DNA of 53,174 nt from Streptomyces cupreus (GCF_014257025.1 NZ_JACMSF010000057.1:1-53174); one strand, 5' to 3'; positions 1 through 7,901 are shown, numbered from the stretch's first letter. Made by a program: numbers and translations. Notes: generated by a model not told the origin, from the sequence alone.

Positions 1-1
1 A

Positions 2-430
2 CCCCACATCACCGAGCTGACCGCCAACATCTTCGACTCCGGCATGAGCCTGTGGGACCGCGAGGTCGCCCTGCTCCTGCGCGACCACACCATGGTCCGC
101 GACATGACCGAACGGATCCTCGGCAACGCCGTCATGTACGTGATGGGCTCCATCGAGAACCCCGACCAGCACCTCGGCGTGGGCAAGCTCGTCGACATCG
201 GCGTCCACCAGCTCATCCTCGACACACCCGTCTGGTGGGGCATCTGCCGCCTCTACAACGGCGGCCGGTTCAAGCACCACGCCCCGTTCATCGACCGCCG
301 CCGCGACGGCCTGTGCCTGCGCACCGGCGACTTCCTCCGCACCCAGGGCTGGGCGATCGACGAGGAACTGTGGGCCATCGACGGCGCGGACTGCTCCCCG
401 TGCGACGACAAGGTCCCCGACAGCCACTGA
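2..430 (+). CDS. C-terminal part of an unrecognised protein, cut by the window start
   Basis: An open frame enters from the left edge and ends at a TGA at 428-430, so only the last 142 residues are visible. The segment has a block reading LVDIGVHQLIL followed about 25 residues later by GRFKHHAP. This weakly resembles the LVDIGWH...F(I/K)HH pattern of small Streptomyces hypothetical proteins, some annotated as glycine-rich-domain proteins; that link is from memory. The tail carries two cysteines (CSPC). No membrane segment is visible. The next gene follows 78 bp later on the same strand. The function cannot be named. Confidence 0.6.
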   Translation, partial: PHITELTANIFDSGMSLWDREVALLLRDHTMVRDMTERILGNAVMYVMGSIENPDQHLGVGKLVDIGVHQLILDTPVWWGICRLYNGGRFKHHAPFIDRRRDGLCLRTGDFLRTQGWAIDEELWAIDGADCSPCDDKVPDSH

Positions 431-508
431 CCCCGCTACAGTCGCCCCCGCCCTCACGGCTCCCCGAGGGCGGGGGCTCCCGCATCCCGACGACCAGAGG
501 AACACGCT

Positions 509-1162
509 GTGCCCGTACCGCACGACATCGCCGCCGAGACCGAACTGTGGGACGCATTCGCCGAGTCGGCGTTCAAGGAGGACGCAGAGCCGTCGTTCTG
601 CTGGACCCAGTACGCCGGCCACGGCCCCGGACCCGAACTCCTCGACAGCCCGGAAACCGTCCTTGAGGTCGGATGCGGCACCGGGCGGGCCCTCGCCCAT
701 CTGGCGCAGCAAGGTGTCAAGGCCACCGGCGTCGACCTCTCGCCGCGCATGGTGCAGCGGGCAGGCGAGAAGTGGGCGCCCCTCGGTGTACGGATCGAGC
801 AGGGCGAGATCCTCGACTGGCTCGCCGCCGATGAAGGCCGATATGACGCCGTCTATTCCATCTTCGGCGCGGCCTGGTTCACCGACCCGTCCCGCCTCTT
901 CCCCCTCGTCCGCGAGCACCTGGCCCCGGGCGGGGTCTTCGTGTTCTCCCAGCCGCCCGCCATCCCCGGCGCCTATGGGCCGCAGGGCATGTACAAGGGC
1001 GGATTCGCGGGGAGGGCGATGTTCACCTACCGCTACAGCTACAAGCCCGCGGTGTGGGAGCGGCATCTGCTGCGAGCGGGGTTCGCCACGGCCAAGGCAG
1101 AGGTCCTGGAGGCGCCCAAGCCTGACCACATCGGCACGCTCATCGTGACCGCGCACGCCTGA
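509..1162 (+). CDS. class I SAM-dependent methyltransferase
   Basis: 217 residues, GTG start preceded by an AGAGG ribosome-binding site about 9 bp upstream. Motif I for S-adenosylmethionine binding is VLEVGCGTGR at residues 51-60. A downstream acidic residue sits in GVDLSPRM, and a hydrophobic motif near residues 105-115 (RYDAVYSIFGA) matches the methyltransferase_11/25 fold. Known for the family: methyl transfer from SAM to a small molecule, lipid or protein. The substrate cannot be told from the sequence. The gene stands alone and ends 8 bp before a strong hairpin, so it is probably the last gene of its transcript. Confidence 0.85.
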   Translation: MPVPHDIAAETELWDAFAESAFKEDAEPSFCWTQYAGHGPGPELLDSPETVLEVGCGTGRALAHLAQQGVKATGVDLSPRMVQRAGEKWAPLGVRIEQGEILDWLAADEGRYDAVYSIFGAAWFTDPSRLFPLVREHLAPGGVFVFSQPPAIPGAYGPQGMYKGGFAGRAMFTYRYSYKPAVWERHLLRAGFATAKAEVLEAPKPDHIGTLIVTAHA

Positions 1163-1169
1163 TAAGACC

Positions 1170-1207
1170 GCGGCCCCAGCTGAGACCCCCGACTCGGCTG
1201 GGGCCGC
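1170..1207. terminator. hairpin terminator after the methyltransferase gene
   Basis: A perfect 11-bp inverted repeat (GCGGCCCCAGC at 1170-1180, its complement at 1197-1207) with a 16-nt loop, starting 8 bp after the methyltransferase stop. There is no T-run beyond a short TTC, as is common for Streptomyces terminators. Confidence 0.75.
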
Positions 1208-1338
1208 TTCATGTCTTGATCGTCTGCAATTCGGTTGAGCATCGACTGAGCTAACAATCATCAGGGACGACGAAAGCCCCTCCGTGAGAGAAGCGGACAC
1301 TGCGCCCCAGGTGAAAACGTTCCTGCTCCGAGGCGCCT

Positions 1339-1386
1339 TGGTGGGGCGGGTGGGACTCGATCCCACGGCCGACGGATGATGAGACG
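1339..1386 (-). other. degenerate 3' half of a tRNA-like sequence (possible attachment-site scar)
   Basis: Read on the minus strand, 1366-1350 forms a T arm (GTGGG / CCCAC, 5 bp, loop ATCGAGT). It is followed by an acceptor 3' strand (1349-1343), a discriminator base and CCA (1341-1339). Upstream of the T arm lie a CTCATCA segment resembling a CAT-anticodon loop, a TCCG half-stem and a variable region, as in an elongator-Met/Ile2-type tRNA. Nothing upstream completes the anticodon stem or D arm. A GGGGTGG at 1440-1434 could pair with the acceptor strand, but it lies inside the TetR gene and position 8 is wrong. I read this as a tRNA 3' half, as left by integrative elements that recombine in tRNA genes, rather than a working tRNA. 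The degeneracy (T54 to A) makes it uncertain. Confidence 0.4.
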
Positions 1387-1421
1387 GCTGCTCCCAGGCT
1401 TCCAGGCGGGCCTCTCCGAAT

Positions 1422-2078
1422 CTAGGCCCCCTCCCACCCCACCGGCCGCAAAATCGCCAACAGTTGCCGCACCAGCTCCTCCACCACCTCGTCCAGCGTC
1501 GCGTCCACCCAGCCCGCGTTCCAGTCGTGGAGGAGGCCGTTGACGCTGCCGATGAAGGCCGTCGCGGCGAGGCGGTAGTCGCGGGGGGCCGCCTCTCCGC
1601 GGGCGGCGGCTGCCTGCGCCTCGGCGCAGATGAGGTCGACCCAGCGGGAGCGGCGGGACAGGCGTTGTTCTTCCAGGCGGGGGCTGACGCCGATGATCTC
1701 GACGAAGGTGATGCGGACCCGGCGTGGGTCGGCGGTGACGTTGGCCGCGTATGCGCGGAAGATCGCGGCTGCGCGTTCGGCGATCGGGGCGTCTCCCACG
1801 GCCTCGGCGCCCGCCAGGACGGCCTGTTCGGCCCAGTCGTTGACCTGGAGGTGGAGGGCCGCGAGGACGTCCTCCAGGGTGCGGAACTCCTCGTAGAACT
1901 GGCGGGTCGACAGGCCCGCCGCCTCGCTCAGCGCCACGACCGTGGTGCCGCGGTAGCCGGGGGTGTCGCCGAAGAGTTGGAGCGCGGCGTCCAGGAAGCG
2001 GCGGCGGCGCTCGGCCTTGCGTTCCTCCGCCGACCTCCCGCCGTAACGGCCCGTCGGCGCCCTGAGCCTGCCCGCCAA
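1422..2078 (-). CDS. TetR/AcrR-family transcriptional regulator
   Basis: 218 residues from a TTG start. AGGAGAGGAA lies 5-14 bp upstream of the TTG, and no in-frame ATG or GTG is as well placed. The N-terminal helix-turn-helix is at about residues 20-65 (FLDAALQLFGD...GTTVVALSEAAGLSTRQFYEEF), which is the TetR signature. The C-terminal two thirds is a ligand-binding/dimerisation region typical of the family. It is transcribed away from the secreted beta-propeller gene at 2242, and a perfect palindrome at 2148-2163 lies between them, so autoregulation and control of that gene are likely. The ligand is unknown. Confidence 0.9.
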   Translation of the reverse strand: MAGRLRAPTGRYGGRSAEERKAERRRRFLDAALQLFGDTPGYRGTTVVALSEAAGLSTRQFYEEFRTLEDVLAALHLQVNDWAEQAVLAGAEAVGDAPIAERAAAIFRAYAANVTADPRRVRITFVEIIGVSPRLEEQRLSRRSRWVDLICAEAQAAAARGEAAPRDYRLAATAFIGSVNGLLHDWNAGWVDATLDEVVEELVRQLLAILRPVGWEGA

Positions 2079-2147
2079 TGCGCTTCCTCTCCTCAGCCGT
2101 TCGCCATTTTGTCGTGTACGCAGTCTTGTGGAGAAGGCCCCCCGCTC

Positions 2148-2163
2148 CTTACTTTCCAGTAAG
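2148..2163. promoter_or_regulatory. candidate TetR operator palindrome
   Basis: Perfect inverted repeat CTTACT-4-AGTAAG between the divergent TetR gene and the secreted beta-propeller gene. Its size and position fit a TetR-family operator. Assigning it to the neighbouring regulator is inference from location. Confidence 0.55.
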
Positions 2164-2241
2164 TCAAACTCTGAACGATCCCGTATTCAGATTTCCCCTT
2201 GGCATGCGCACGCCACCCGCCGTCTCCAGAGGAGAGCACTC

Positions 2242-3492
2242 ATGCCTGCCATCAGAACCAGACACCTTCGCGCCGTCGCCGCCGCCCTCGTCCTGTCCGT
2301 CACCGCCCCCGCGACCGCCGCCTCGGCGGCCCCGGACGCCGCCGCCCTGCGCGAGGTGCTGTTCGTCGGCAACAACTGGGACGGCACCGCCGATGTGATC
2401 AAGTCCTCCGGTGACTTCGGGAAGATCGGGCGTATCAACGTCATCCCCGACAAGGACCAGCGGATGGCGGAGATCAACGCCGATCCCATCAAGTGGATCT
2501 ACTTCATGGCGATCCGCAACAGCGTCGGCGAGGGCCACGACCAGTTCGTCGACGACATGTACTCCACGCCGGACGGGAGTTCGGTGGTCGTCTCCCGGCC
2601 CAGCTTCGCCGACGTCGTCTCCATCGACCTGGCCACCGGTGACATCAACTGGCGCTTCCCCGTGTCGGGTTACCGCTCCGACCACATGGCCGTCTCCCCC
2701 GACGGAACCCGGGTCGCGGTGTCGGCCTCGACCTCCAACACCGTGCACGTGCTCGACGTCAACTCCGGTAAGGAACTGGGCAAGTTCGGCACCGGCGACA
2801 AGCCGCACGAGAACATCTTCACGCAGGACGGCAAGTACATCTACAACATGGCGATCGGCGATGTGAACACGCAGACCGACGCGCCCTGGCTGGACTGGAC
2901 GAAGGGCAACCGGTACATCACGGTCGTCGACGCGAGCACGTACCAGCGGGTCAAGGTCATCGACATGCGGCAGCGGCTCGACGCGATCGGGCTGACCGAC
3001 TACTCGGATGCGGTCCGGCCCGCCGTGTTCTCGCCGGACAAGTCGAAGCTGTACTTCCAGGTGTCGTTCTTCAACGGCTTCTTCGAGTACGACCTCGCGA
3101 CCGACAAGATCACCCGCACCAAGACCCTGCCCAAGAACCCGGCGACCAGCGACGACCGGACCACGTTCGTCAACGACTCGCGCCACCACGGCATTTCGAT
3201 GAGCCCCGACGGCCGCAAGCTGTGCGTCGCGGGCACGATGGACGACTACGCGACCGTCGTCGACCGCACCACCCTCCAGGAGGGCCCGCTGGTCACCGCG
3301 TCCAAGCCGTACTGGGCGACGGTCAGCGGCGACGGCAAGTCCTGCGTCGTCTCCGAGAGCGGCACCGACCAGGTCACGGCCATCGACTTCGCCACCGGCC
3401 AGAAGCAGGTGTCGGTCCCGGTCGGCGACCACCCCCAGCGCGTCCGGCTCGGCCATGTCCAGTCCGACTGGACCTCCCGGGCGGCCGGTTGA
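2242..3492 (+). CDS. secreted YVTN/YncE-type beta-propeller protein
   Basis: 416 residues from the ATG at 2242, which has AGAGGAGAG 6-14 bp upstream. The frame is open further upstream, but this start gives a clean signal peptide: Arg-rich N-terminus, hydrophobic core near residues 11-22, AASAAP cleavage region. The mature protein holds repeated blades with SPDGTRVAVS, NTVHVLDVNSGKELGKF, MSPDGRKLCVA and DQVTAIDFATGQ, as in YVTN-repeat/quinoprotein-like propellers. No catalytic residues are recognisable, so it is probably an extracellular binding or scaffold protein. It is divergent from a TetR regulator that may control it. Confidence 0.8.
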   Translation: MPAIRTRHLRAVAAALVLSVTAPATAASAAPDAAALREVLFVGNNWDGTADVIKSSGDFGKIGRINVIPDKDQRMAEINADPIKWIYFMAIRNSVGEGHDQFVDDMYSTPDGSSVVVSRPSFADVVSIDLATGDINWRFPVSGYRSDHMAVSPDGTRVAVSASTSNTVHVLDVNSGKELGKFGTGDKPHENIFTQDGKYIYNMAIGDVNTQTDAPWLDWTKGNRYITVVDASTYQRVKVIDMRQRLDAIGLTDYSDAVRPAVFSPDKSKLYFQVSFFNGFFEYDLATDKITRTKTLPKNPATSDDRTTFVNDSRHHGISMSPDGRKLCVAGTMDDYATVVDRTTLQEGPLVTASKPYWATVSGDGKSCVVSESGTDQVTAIDFATGQKQVSVPVGDHPQRVRLGHVQSDWTSRAAG

Positions 3493-3783
3493 TCAGCACA
3501 GGGCCTTCACGGCCGCGCCCACGCCGTCCTCGGTCGCCATGTGCCGCGCGGCGACCGAGGCGGCTCCGGCGTACGTCTGCCGGCGCACGACTTCACGCAA
3601 CGCCTCCACCAGCCGTTCCTCGGTGAGCGACGCGAAGGGGATCGGCGCGGTGGCGGCACCGAGCGCGGCAAGACGGGCGGCCCAGAAGGGCTGGTCCACC
3701 GGCACCGGGACCGTGGGCACTCCGGCGCGCAGAGCGGCGGCCGCGGTGCGCAGCCCGGCCCGCCGCCTCAGCGCCCCCGCCGC
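3493..3783 (-). pseudogene. remnant of a family-1 (MGT/UGT-type) glycosyltransferase, C-terminus only
   Basis: About 96 codons survive between an in-frame stop at 3784 and the terminal TGA. The segment GLRTAAAALRAG-VPTVPVPVDQPFWAARL matches the end of the sugar-nucleotide-binding domain of sterol/macrolide-type GT1 enzymes, where a (D)QPFWA block contacts the donor. The N-terminal acceptor domain (about 300 residues) is absent. A GTG at 3720 could start a 75-residue peptide, but it has no good ribosome-binding site and lacks the fold. It directly follows the endoglycosidase gene on the same strand, so the two may once have formed a glycolipid unit. Confidence 0.65.
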
Positions 3784-3786
3784 GGG

Positions 3787-5649
3787 TCACTGTGCGGCGA
3801 CCCACGCCGACAGCTCGGACCGGGCCGCGGCGAGCAGATCCGCGGAGGGTGCCGACGCGCCGTTGGTCACCAGCGCGTAGTGCAGGACGCCGGAGTCCGT
3901 GTCGGTCAGGAGCAGGCGGCGGCTGCCGGTGCCGCCGGGTTCCGGGGCCACGGCGACGGGGGTCGTCGAGGTGTACGACGGCGGGGCGTACGCCGTGCCG
4001 AGGTCGGAGACGACCGTGGTGGAGGCGGTCGGGAAGGATGCGGGCAGGTGCAGTTCCGTCGGTGCCGAGCCGCTGTTGGAGCGCCACAGCAGCAGGCCGT
4101 ACTGGCCCGTGCCGACCAGCCGGGAGACGTTGGGCAGGGTGCTGGGCACCGGGTTCCAGGTCAGGGTCGTGGAGCCGTCGCGGGAGCGGTCCTCGTAGGT
4201 GAAGGCGATGGTCGTGCCCGAGGTGGCGCTCGGGTAGACGCGGTCCAGGAGGCGGGCGTCCTGGCGCAGGACGGGAGTGCCGGAGTCGTCGAGGCGTACG
4301 GCGGAGAGGTCCTCGTCGTTCCAGGCGTCTCCGGTGGTGAGCACCTTGTCGGGGTTGCCGTTCATCGGCTCGTGATGGCGGCCGTTGTAGATGTCCCACT
4401 GCCACTGGCTGCCGGACAGGACCGGGCCGGAGGCGGTCGGGTTCGACCACCAACTCGCGCCCCTCACCCGGGAGTCGAGGGCCTGGTACATGGCCTTCAG
4501 CACGGTCGGGGCCTTGTCGGAGACCGAGCCGGCCAGTGGATGCCCGAACTCGCTGACGATCGCGGGCGTCCCGGTCGCCGCGGCCAGGTCACGGACCGTG
4601 CCGAAGTCGCCCGTGTACTGGCCGTCCTGGGCCTTGCCCCACATGAAGATCCCGGAGATGGCCTTCTGGTCGTAGAAGTGGGTGTTGAAGACGTAGCGTG
4701 GTCCGAGCCGGCCGGCGTCCAGCAGGCCGCCCTCCTGCTTCTGGAAGTCGAGGTTGGCGTTCCAGAAGAGGTTCGGTTCCACGAAGGCGGGCTTGTCCTG
4801 CCAGCCGGCCGCGTCCATGCGCGCCCGGAACCGCTCGTAGAACGGCCACAGCACGTCCCGTTCCCAAGTGCGGCTGGTCTGGCCGGAGTCGTAGACCCCC
4901 GCGTGCGGTTCGTTGTAGGGGTCGAAGCCGACGATGCCGGTGAACTGCGCGGCGCTGACGTTCTGCCGGATGTACGTCATCGTCGCCTGCGCCGTGGTGA
5001 GGAAGGCGTCCTGGAGACCGTACGCGTTGTGCCAGAAGTCGTACGACGCCTGCTTGACGGCCTCGTTCTGAGTGATGTTCTGGCCCCAGAACAGGCAGAT
5101 GCCGCAGGACTCGTCCGGGTAATTCCCGGCGTCCACCGCCCACTTGGGGGCGCCGTCGCCGGTGTACCAGCTGTCCGCCTCGAAGAGGTGGCGGGAGTAG
5201 AGGTCCTGGTGGAAGTCGGGGTAGACGCGGATGCCGGCGTCGAGGAAGGCGCGGATCTGGGCGGTGGCGGCGGACAGGTAGGCGGTGTCCACCTGGCCGC
5301 GCACCGGTTCGGCGTAGGCCCAGGAGAGCAGGAAGCGGACCGTGTTGCCGCCGCCGAGGGCGCGCAGCGCGGTCGCGGACTTCCTCGCGTCGGCGACCGA
5401 GGCGAAGGGCAGGCCGCCGTTCTCGGCGAGCTTGGTCTCGCCGGAGACGTTGTAGCCGCGCAGCACGACCTCGCGGCCGTGGCCGTCGGTGAAGCGGCCG
5501 TTCTGCACCGTCAGAGGCGTTTCGTCGAACCAGAGGGAGCCGGGAAGAGTTGCGGCGGTGGCGGTCGGAGTTCCCGCCACCGTCAGGGATCCGAAGAGGA
5601 CAACCAGAACAGCGAGCAGACGCGCCCGAGTATTCGGCATGTCCACCAC
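3787..5649 (-). CDS. secreted GH5 endoglycoceramidase-like glycoside hydrolase
   Basis: 620 residues, or 617 if the ATG at 5640 is used. A signal peptide covers about residues 1-33 (hydrophobic LLAVLVVLFGSLTVAG, ATAA cleavage). The (beta/alpha)8 catalytic domain shows the GH5 acid/base in DPYNEPHA (Glu247) and the nucleophile in VSEFGHP (Glu367). The sequence around these, and the YPDFHQDLYS block near 143-152, match endoglycoceramidases, which cleave the bond between oligosaccharide and ceramide. A C-terminal beta-sandwich follows from about residue 480. It should act outside the cell. Other GH5 endo-beta-glucanase activities cannot be excluded. Confidence 0.85.
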   Translation of the reverse strand: MVDMPNTRARLLAVLVVLFGSLTVAGTPTATAATLPGSLWFDETPLTVQNGRFTDGHGREVVLRGYNVSGETKLAENGGLPFASVADARKSATALRALGGGNTVRFLLSWAYAEPVRGQVDTAYLSAATAQIRAFLDAGIRVYPDFHQDLYSRHLFEADSWYTGDGAPKWAVDAGNYPDESCGICLFWGQNITQNEAVKQASYDFWHNAYGLQDAFLTTAQATMTYIRQNVSAAQFTGIVGFDPYNEPHAGVYDSGQTSRTWERDVLWPFYERFRARMDAAGWQDKPAFVEPNLFWNANLDFQKQEGGLLDAGRLGPRYVFNTHFYDQKAISGIFMWGKAQDGQYTGDFGTVRDLAAATGTPAIVSEFGHPLAGSVSDKAPTVLKAMYQALDSRVRGASWWSNPTASGPVLSGSQWQWDIYNGRHHEPMNGNPDKVLTTGDAWNDEDLSAVRLDDSGTPVLRQDARLLDRVYPSATSGTTIAFTYEDRSRDGSTTLTWNPVPSTLPNVSRLVGTGQYGLLLWRSNSGSAPTELHLPASFPTASTTVVSDLGTAYAPPSYTSTTPVAVAPEPGGTGSRRLLLTDTDSGVLHYALVTNGASAPSADLLAAARSELSAWVAAQ

Positions 5650-5818
5650 AGTCCGGCGATTTCAGGACACCGTCAACACTCCTGACTCTCAAGTAAGTTC
5701 ATCGTCGGCCACCACGCCGGTCTCACTCCTCCCACGGCTTCGTCCCGCCGGTCCTGCTCGGCGGCGAGATGGGCGAGCCCGAGTTCCGCCTCGACCTCGC
5801 GAGCCGTCCGGTCGGCGG

Positions 5819-7786
5819 TCAACTCCCCACCCTGCGCGTCACGTTCAGCAGGTACTCCTTCCGGTTCAGCGGGTTGTGATCGGTGCGCGCCCGCTCGGGG
5901 AGCGTGCCCCGGGTCACCGGCGCATAGTGGTCGAAGGCGCTCTCCAACTCGCCCTCGCCCCGGGTGAGTCCGGGCAGCCGCTGCTCCAGCTCGTGCACCC
6001 GCGCCGCCGGCACCGCGCCGTCCAGGACACAGACGGACCCGCGCGTCTCGGTGGACCCCGGTACCGCCCCGAGCCCGGCCAGCACCGGCAGCAGGGCGCC
6101 GAGGGTGTCCGCCGGGGCCTCGATGGAGAAGCGGTGCATCGGCTCGTGCACCTGGGTGCCCGCCCGCCGCAGCGCCTCCATCAGGACCAGCGGGGTCAGG
6201 CCGCGGAAGTCGTAGCCGGTGCTGGACATGCTCTTGTCGAAGCCCTGGTGGGCGTGGCTCTGCCGGGGGCAGTAGCCGGAGTGGGTCATGGTGACCGTGC
6301 AGTCGGGGACCCGCCAGCCGTGCAGGCCCTGGCCGAGGGTCTCGCGGACGGTGTCCTCGACGGCCTTGAAGAACGCGTACGGCATGGCGCCCAGCTCCAC
6401 CTCAAGACGGAAGTCCACACCCGCGCCGGCCGGCGCCGGTTCGACGCGCAGGCCGACCGTGGCGAGGAAGGGGTGGCCCTTCTTGATGAACTCGGCCGCG
6501 ACGCCCGTCCCGGCCGGCCGCTCGATGCACAGCGGGGTCGTCTCACGGAAGGTGACGTCCAGACCGTACTCGTCGGCGAGCGTGGCCTGGACGACCTCCT
6601 TCTGCACCTCGCCGTAGAGCGAGACGGAGGTCTCCCCGCGCACCTCGTCGTGGCGCAGGCCGATCAGCGGGTCCTGTTCGGCGAGCTGGGTGAGCGCGAC
6701 ATGCAGCGCCCGGGGCTCCGTGCCCGGCGCGGGGACGACGACCGTCTCCAGGGTGGGCGGGGCGAAGCAGTGGCTCTCCGCCTTGCGGGGCCGGCCGAGC
6801 GCGTCGCCGATCCTGATGTCGGCGAGGCCCCACAGCTTGGCGATCCGGCCCGCCGGGACCTCGTCGCACCGGACGTCGGTGCCGTGCTCGAAGACGCTGA
6901 CGGCCGTGACCTTGCCCTCCTGGCGGGCGTCGCCGAACACGACGGGGACGCGGACGCCGAGGGTGCCGGAGAACATCCGCGCGTAGGCGATCTTCTCCCC
7001 CGCCGGGCCCCGCTCGACCTTGAAGACGGTGCCCGAGACCGGGCCCCCGGGGTTCCCGTCGGCGGTGGGCAGCAGCTCCTTGATGCCGCTGACCAGCGCA
7101 TCCATGCCTGCGCCGGTCACGGCCGAGCCGAAGTACACCGGATGGACGAGGCTCTGCCGGGTCTGGTCGACGAGGGCGGTGCGCAGTCGGTCGTAGGAGA
7201 CGGTGTTCTCGACGTACGCGGTGAGCAGGTGGTCGTCGTGGTCGGCGAGCACGTCGAGCGCGGACGGGCCGAGCCCCGGGGTGAACGCGGCCTCGCGGGT
7301 GCCGAGCCCGGCGGTGCGGCCCATGGGCACGACGGCGACGTTCAGGCGCCGGGTGAGCGCCCGCAGGAGATCCTGCTCCCGTGCCCCGCGCCGGTCGATC
7401 TTGTTGACGAAGATCAGGGTGGGGATGCGCAGCCTGCGCAGGGTCCGCATCAGGACCCGGGTCTGCGCCTGCACCCCCTCGACGGCGGAGACCACGAGGA
7501 CGGCCCCGTCGAGGACGCCGAGCACCCGCTCCACCTCGGCGATGAAGTCCGGGTGACCGGGGGTGTCGATGAGGTTGACCGTCACGTCGTCGACCGGGAA
7601 GGAGACGACGGCAGACTTGATGGTGATCCCGCGCCGGCGCTCCAGCGCGAGGGTGTCGGTCCGGGTGGTCCCGGCGTCGACGCTGCCGATCTCGTCGATC
7701 ACCCCGACCGAGTGCAGCAGCCGCTCGGTCAGGCTGGTCTTACCGGCGTCGACATGGGCGAGAATTCCGAGGTTGAGCAACGGCAC
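5819..7786 (-). CDS. otr(A): Otr(A)/TetM-like ribosomal protection GTPase
   Basis: 655 residues from a GTG start; EF-G-sized but in the range of tetracycline ribosomal protection proteins. The GTPase domain begins at the N-terminus: G1 AHVDAGKTS (residues 10-18), G2 RRGITIK, G3 DTPGH, G4 NKID. A translation-factor domain II and an EF-G domain IV/V-like C-terminal half follow, the latter with PECTVTMTHSGYCPRQSHAHQ-like text (here beginning PDCTVTMTHSGY). Known for the family: it binds the ribosome and dislodges tetracyclines using GTP. No tetracycline biosynthesis genes are nearby, so it is probably a self-standing intrinsic-resistance or housekeeping paralogue. The leader contains an upstream ORF and interleaved inverted repeats. 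Confidence 0.85.
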   Translation of the reverse strand: MPLLNLGILAHVDAGKTSLTERLLHSVGVIDEIGSVDAGTTRTDTLALERRRGITIKSAVVSFPVDDVTVNLIDTPGHPDFIAEVERVLGVLDGAVLVVSAVEGVQAQTRVLMRTLRRLRIPTLIFVNKIDRRGAREQDLLRALTRRLNVAVVPMGRTAGLGTREAAFTPGLGPSALDVLADHDDHLLTAYVENTVSYDRLRTALVDQTRQSLVHPVYFGSAVTGAGMDALVSGIKELLPTADGNPGGPVSGTVFKVERGPAGEKIAYARMFSGTLGVRVPVVFGDARQEGKVTAVSVFEHGTDVRCDEVPAGRIAKLWGLADIRIGDALGRPRKAESHCFAPPTLETVVVPAPGTEPRALHVALTQLAEQDPLIGLRHDEVRGETSVSLYGEVQKEVVQATLADEYGLDVTFRETTPLCIERPAGTGVAAEFIKKGHPFLATVGLRVEPAPAGAGVDFRLEVELGAMPYAFFKAVEDTVRETLGQGLHGWRVPDCTVTMTHSGYCPRQSHAHQGFDKSMSSTGYDFRGLTPLVLMEALRRAGTQVHEPMHRFSIEAPADTLGALLPVLAGLGAVPGSTETRGSVCVLDGAVPAARVHELEQRLPGLTRGEGELESAFDHYAPVTRGTLPERARTDHNPLNRKEYLLNVTRRVGS

Positions 7787-7851
7787 GAAGCGTCATGTCC
7801 TTCGATGAGGGGGGTCATTCCTTCCTGGCGGGACATGGACGCAGTGCGCAT
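7729..7851 (-). CDS. candidate upstream leader ORF overlapping otr(A)
   Basis: A 40-codon frame starts with ATG at 7851-7849, with GGAG five bases upstream (7860-7857). It runs out of frame through the otr(A) ribosome-binding site and start, ending at 7729. The predicted peptide begins MRTASMSRQEG. Its start codon lies inside one arm of an inverted repeat whose other arm touches the otr(A) ribosome-binding site, so translating ribosomes would disturb that pairing. This resembles leader-peptide control of ribosome-targeting antibiotic resistance genes. That it is translated is inference from the start context. Confidence 0.4.
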   Translation of the reverse strand: MRTASMSRQEGMTPLIEGHDASCRCSTSEFSPMSTPVRPA

Positions 7852-7856
7852 CGAAA
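7794..7856 (-). promoter_or_regulatory. otr(A): interleaved inverted repeats sequestering the otr(A) ribosome-binding site (possible pseudoknot or switch)
   Basis: On the minus-strand transcript the order is A (TTCGATG, 7855-7849), B (CATGTCC, 7837-7831), A' (CATCGAA, 7807-7801), B' (GGACATG, 7800-7794). A pairs perfectly with A' and B with B', 7 bp each. The crossed order allows an H-type pseudoknot or two exclusive helices. A' and B' abut, and the GAAGGA they share is the best otr(A) ribosome-binding site, about 12 bases before the GTG. Either helix would hide it. The structure is read directly; the regulatory role is inferred. Confidence 0.5.
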
Positions 7857-7862
7857 CTCCTC

Positions 7863-7901
7863 TTTGCGTGACGACTTTGCCTGACGACTTTGCGTGACAA
7901 C
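7863..7901. repeat. three tandem 13-bp repeats upstream of otr(A)
   Basis: Units at 7863-7875, 7876-7888 and 7889-7901 read TTTGCGTGACGAC with one substitution each in units 2 and 3. They lie just upstream of the otr(A) leader ORF, in the region shared with the divergent cox operon. The rest of 7902-8077 shows no gene and no other obvious structure. The repeats could be a regulator-binding array or a short tandem duplication. Confidence 0.6.

Noticed and set aside
1339..1440. A complete class II or selenocysteine tRNA on the minus strand
   Set aside because: Acceptor ends can pair and a D-like stem can be drawn, but no anticodon stem-loop with a T at position 33 exists and the acceptor is too short for tRNA-Sec. 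Only the 3' half is convincing.
3541..5685. Plus-strand 714-residue open frame opposite the GH5 gene
   Set aside because: It is an antisense shadow; the minus strand shows a signal peptide and both GH5 catalytic glutamates.
5700..5878. A plus-strand coding fragment (GEMGEPEFRLDLASRPVGG) between the GH5 and otr(A) genes
   Set aside because: It has Streptomyces-like codon use but no start, runs into the otr(A) 3' end antisense, and resembles no family I can name. It could be a remnant, but the evidence is too thin.
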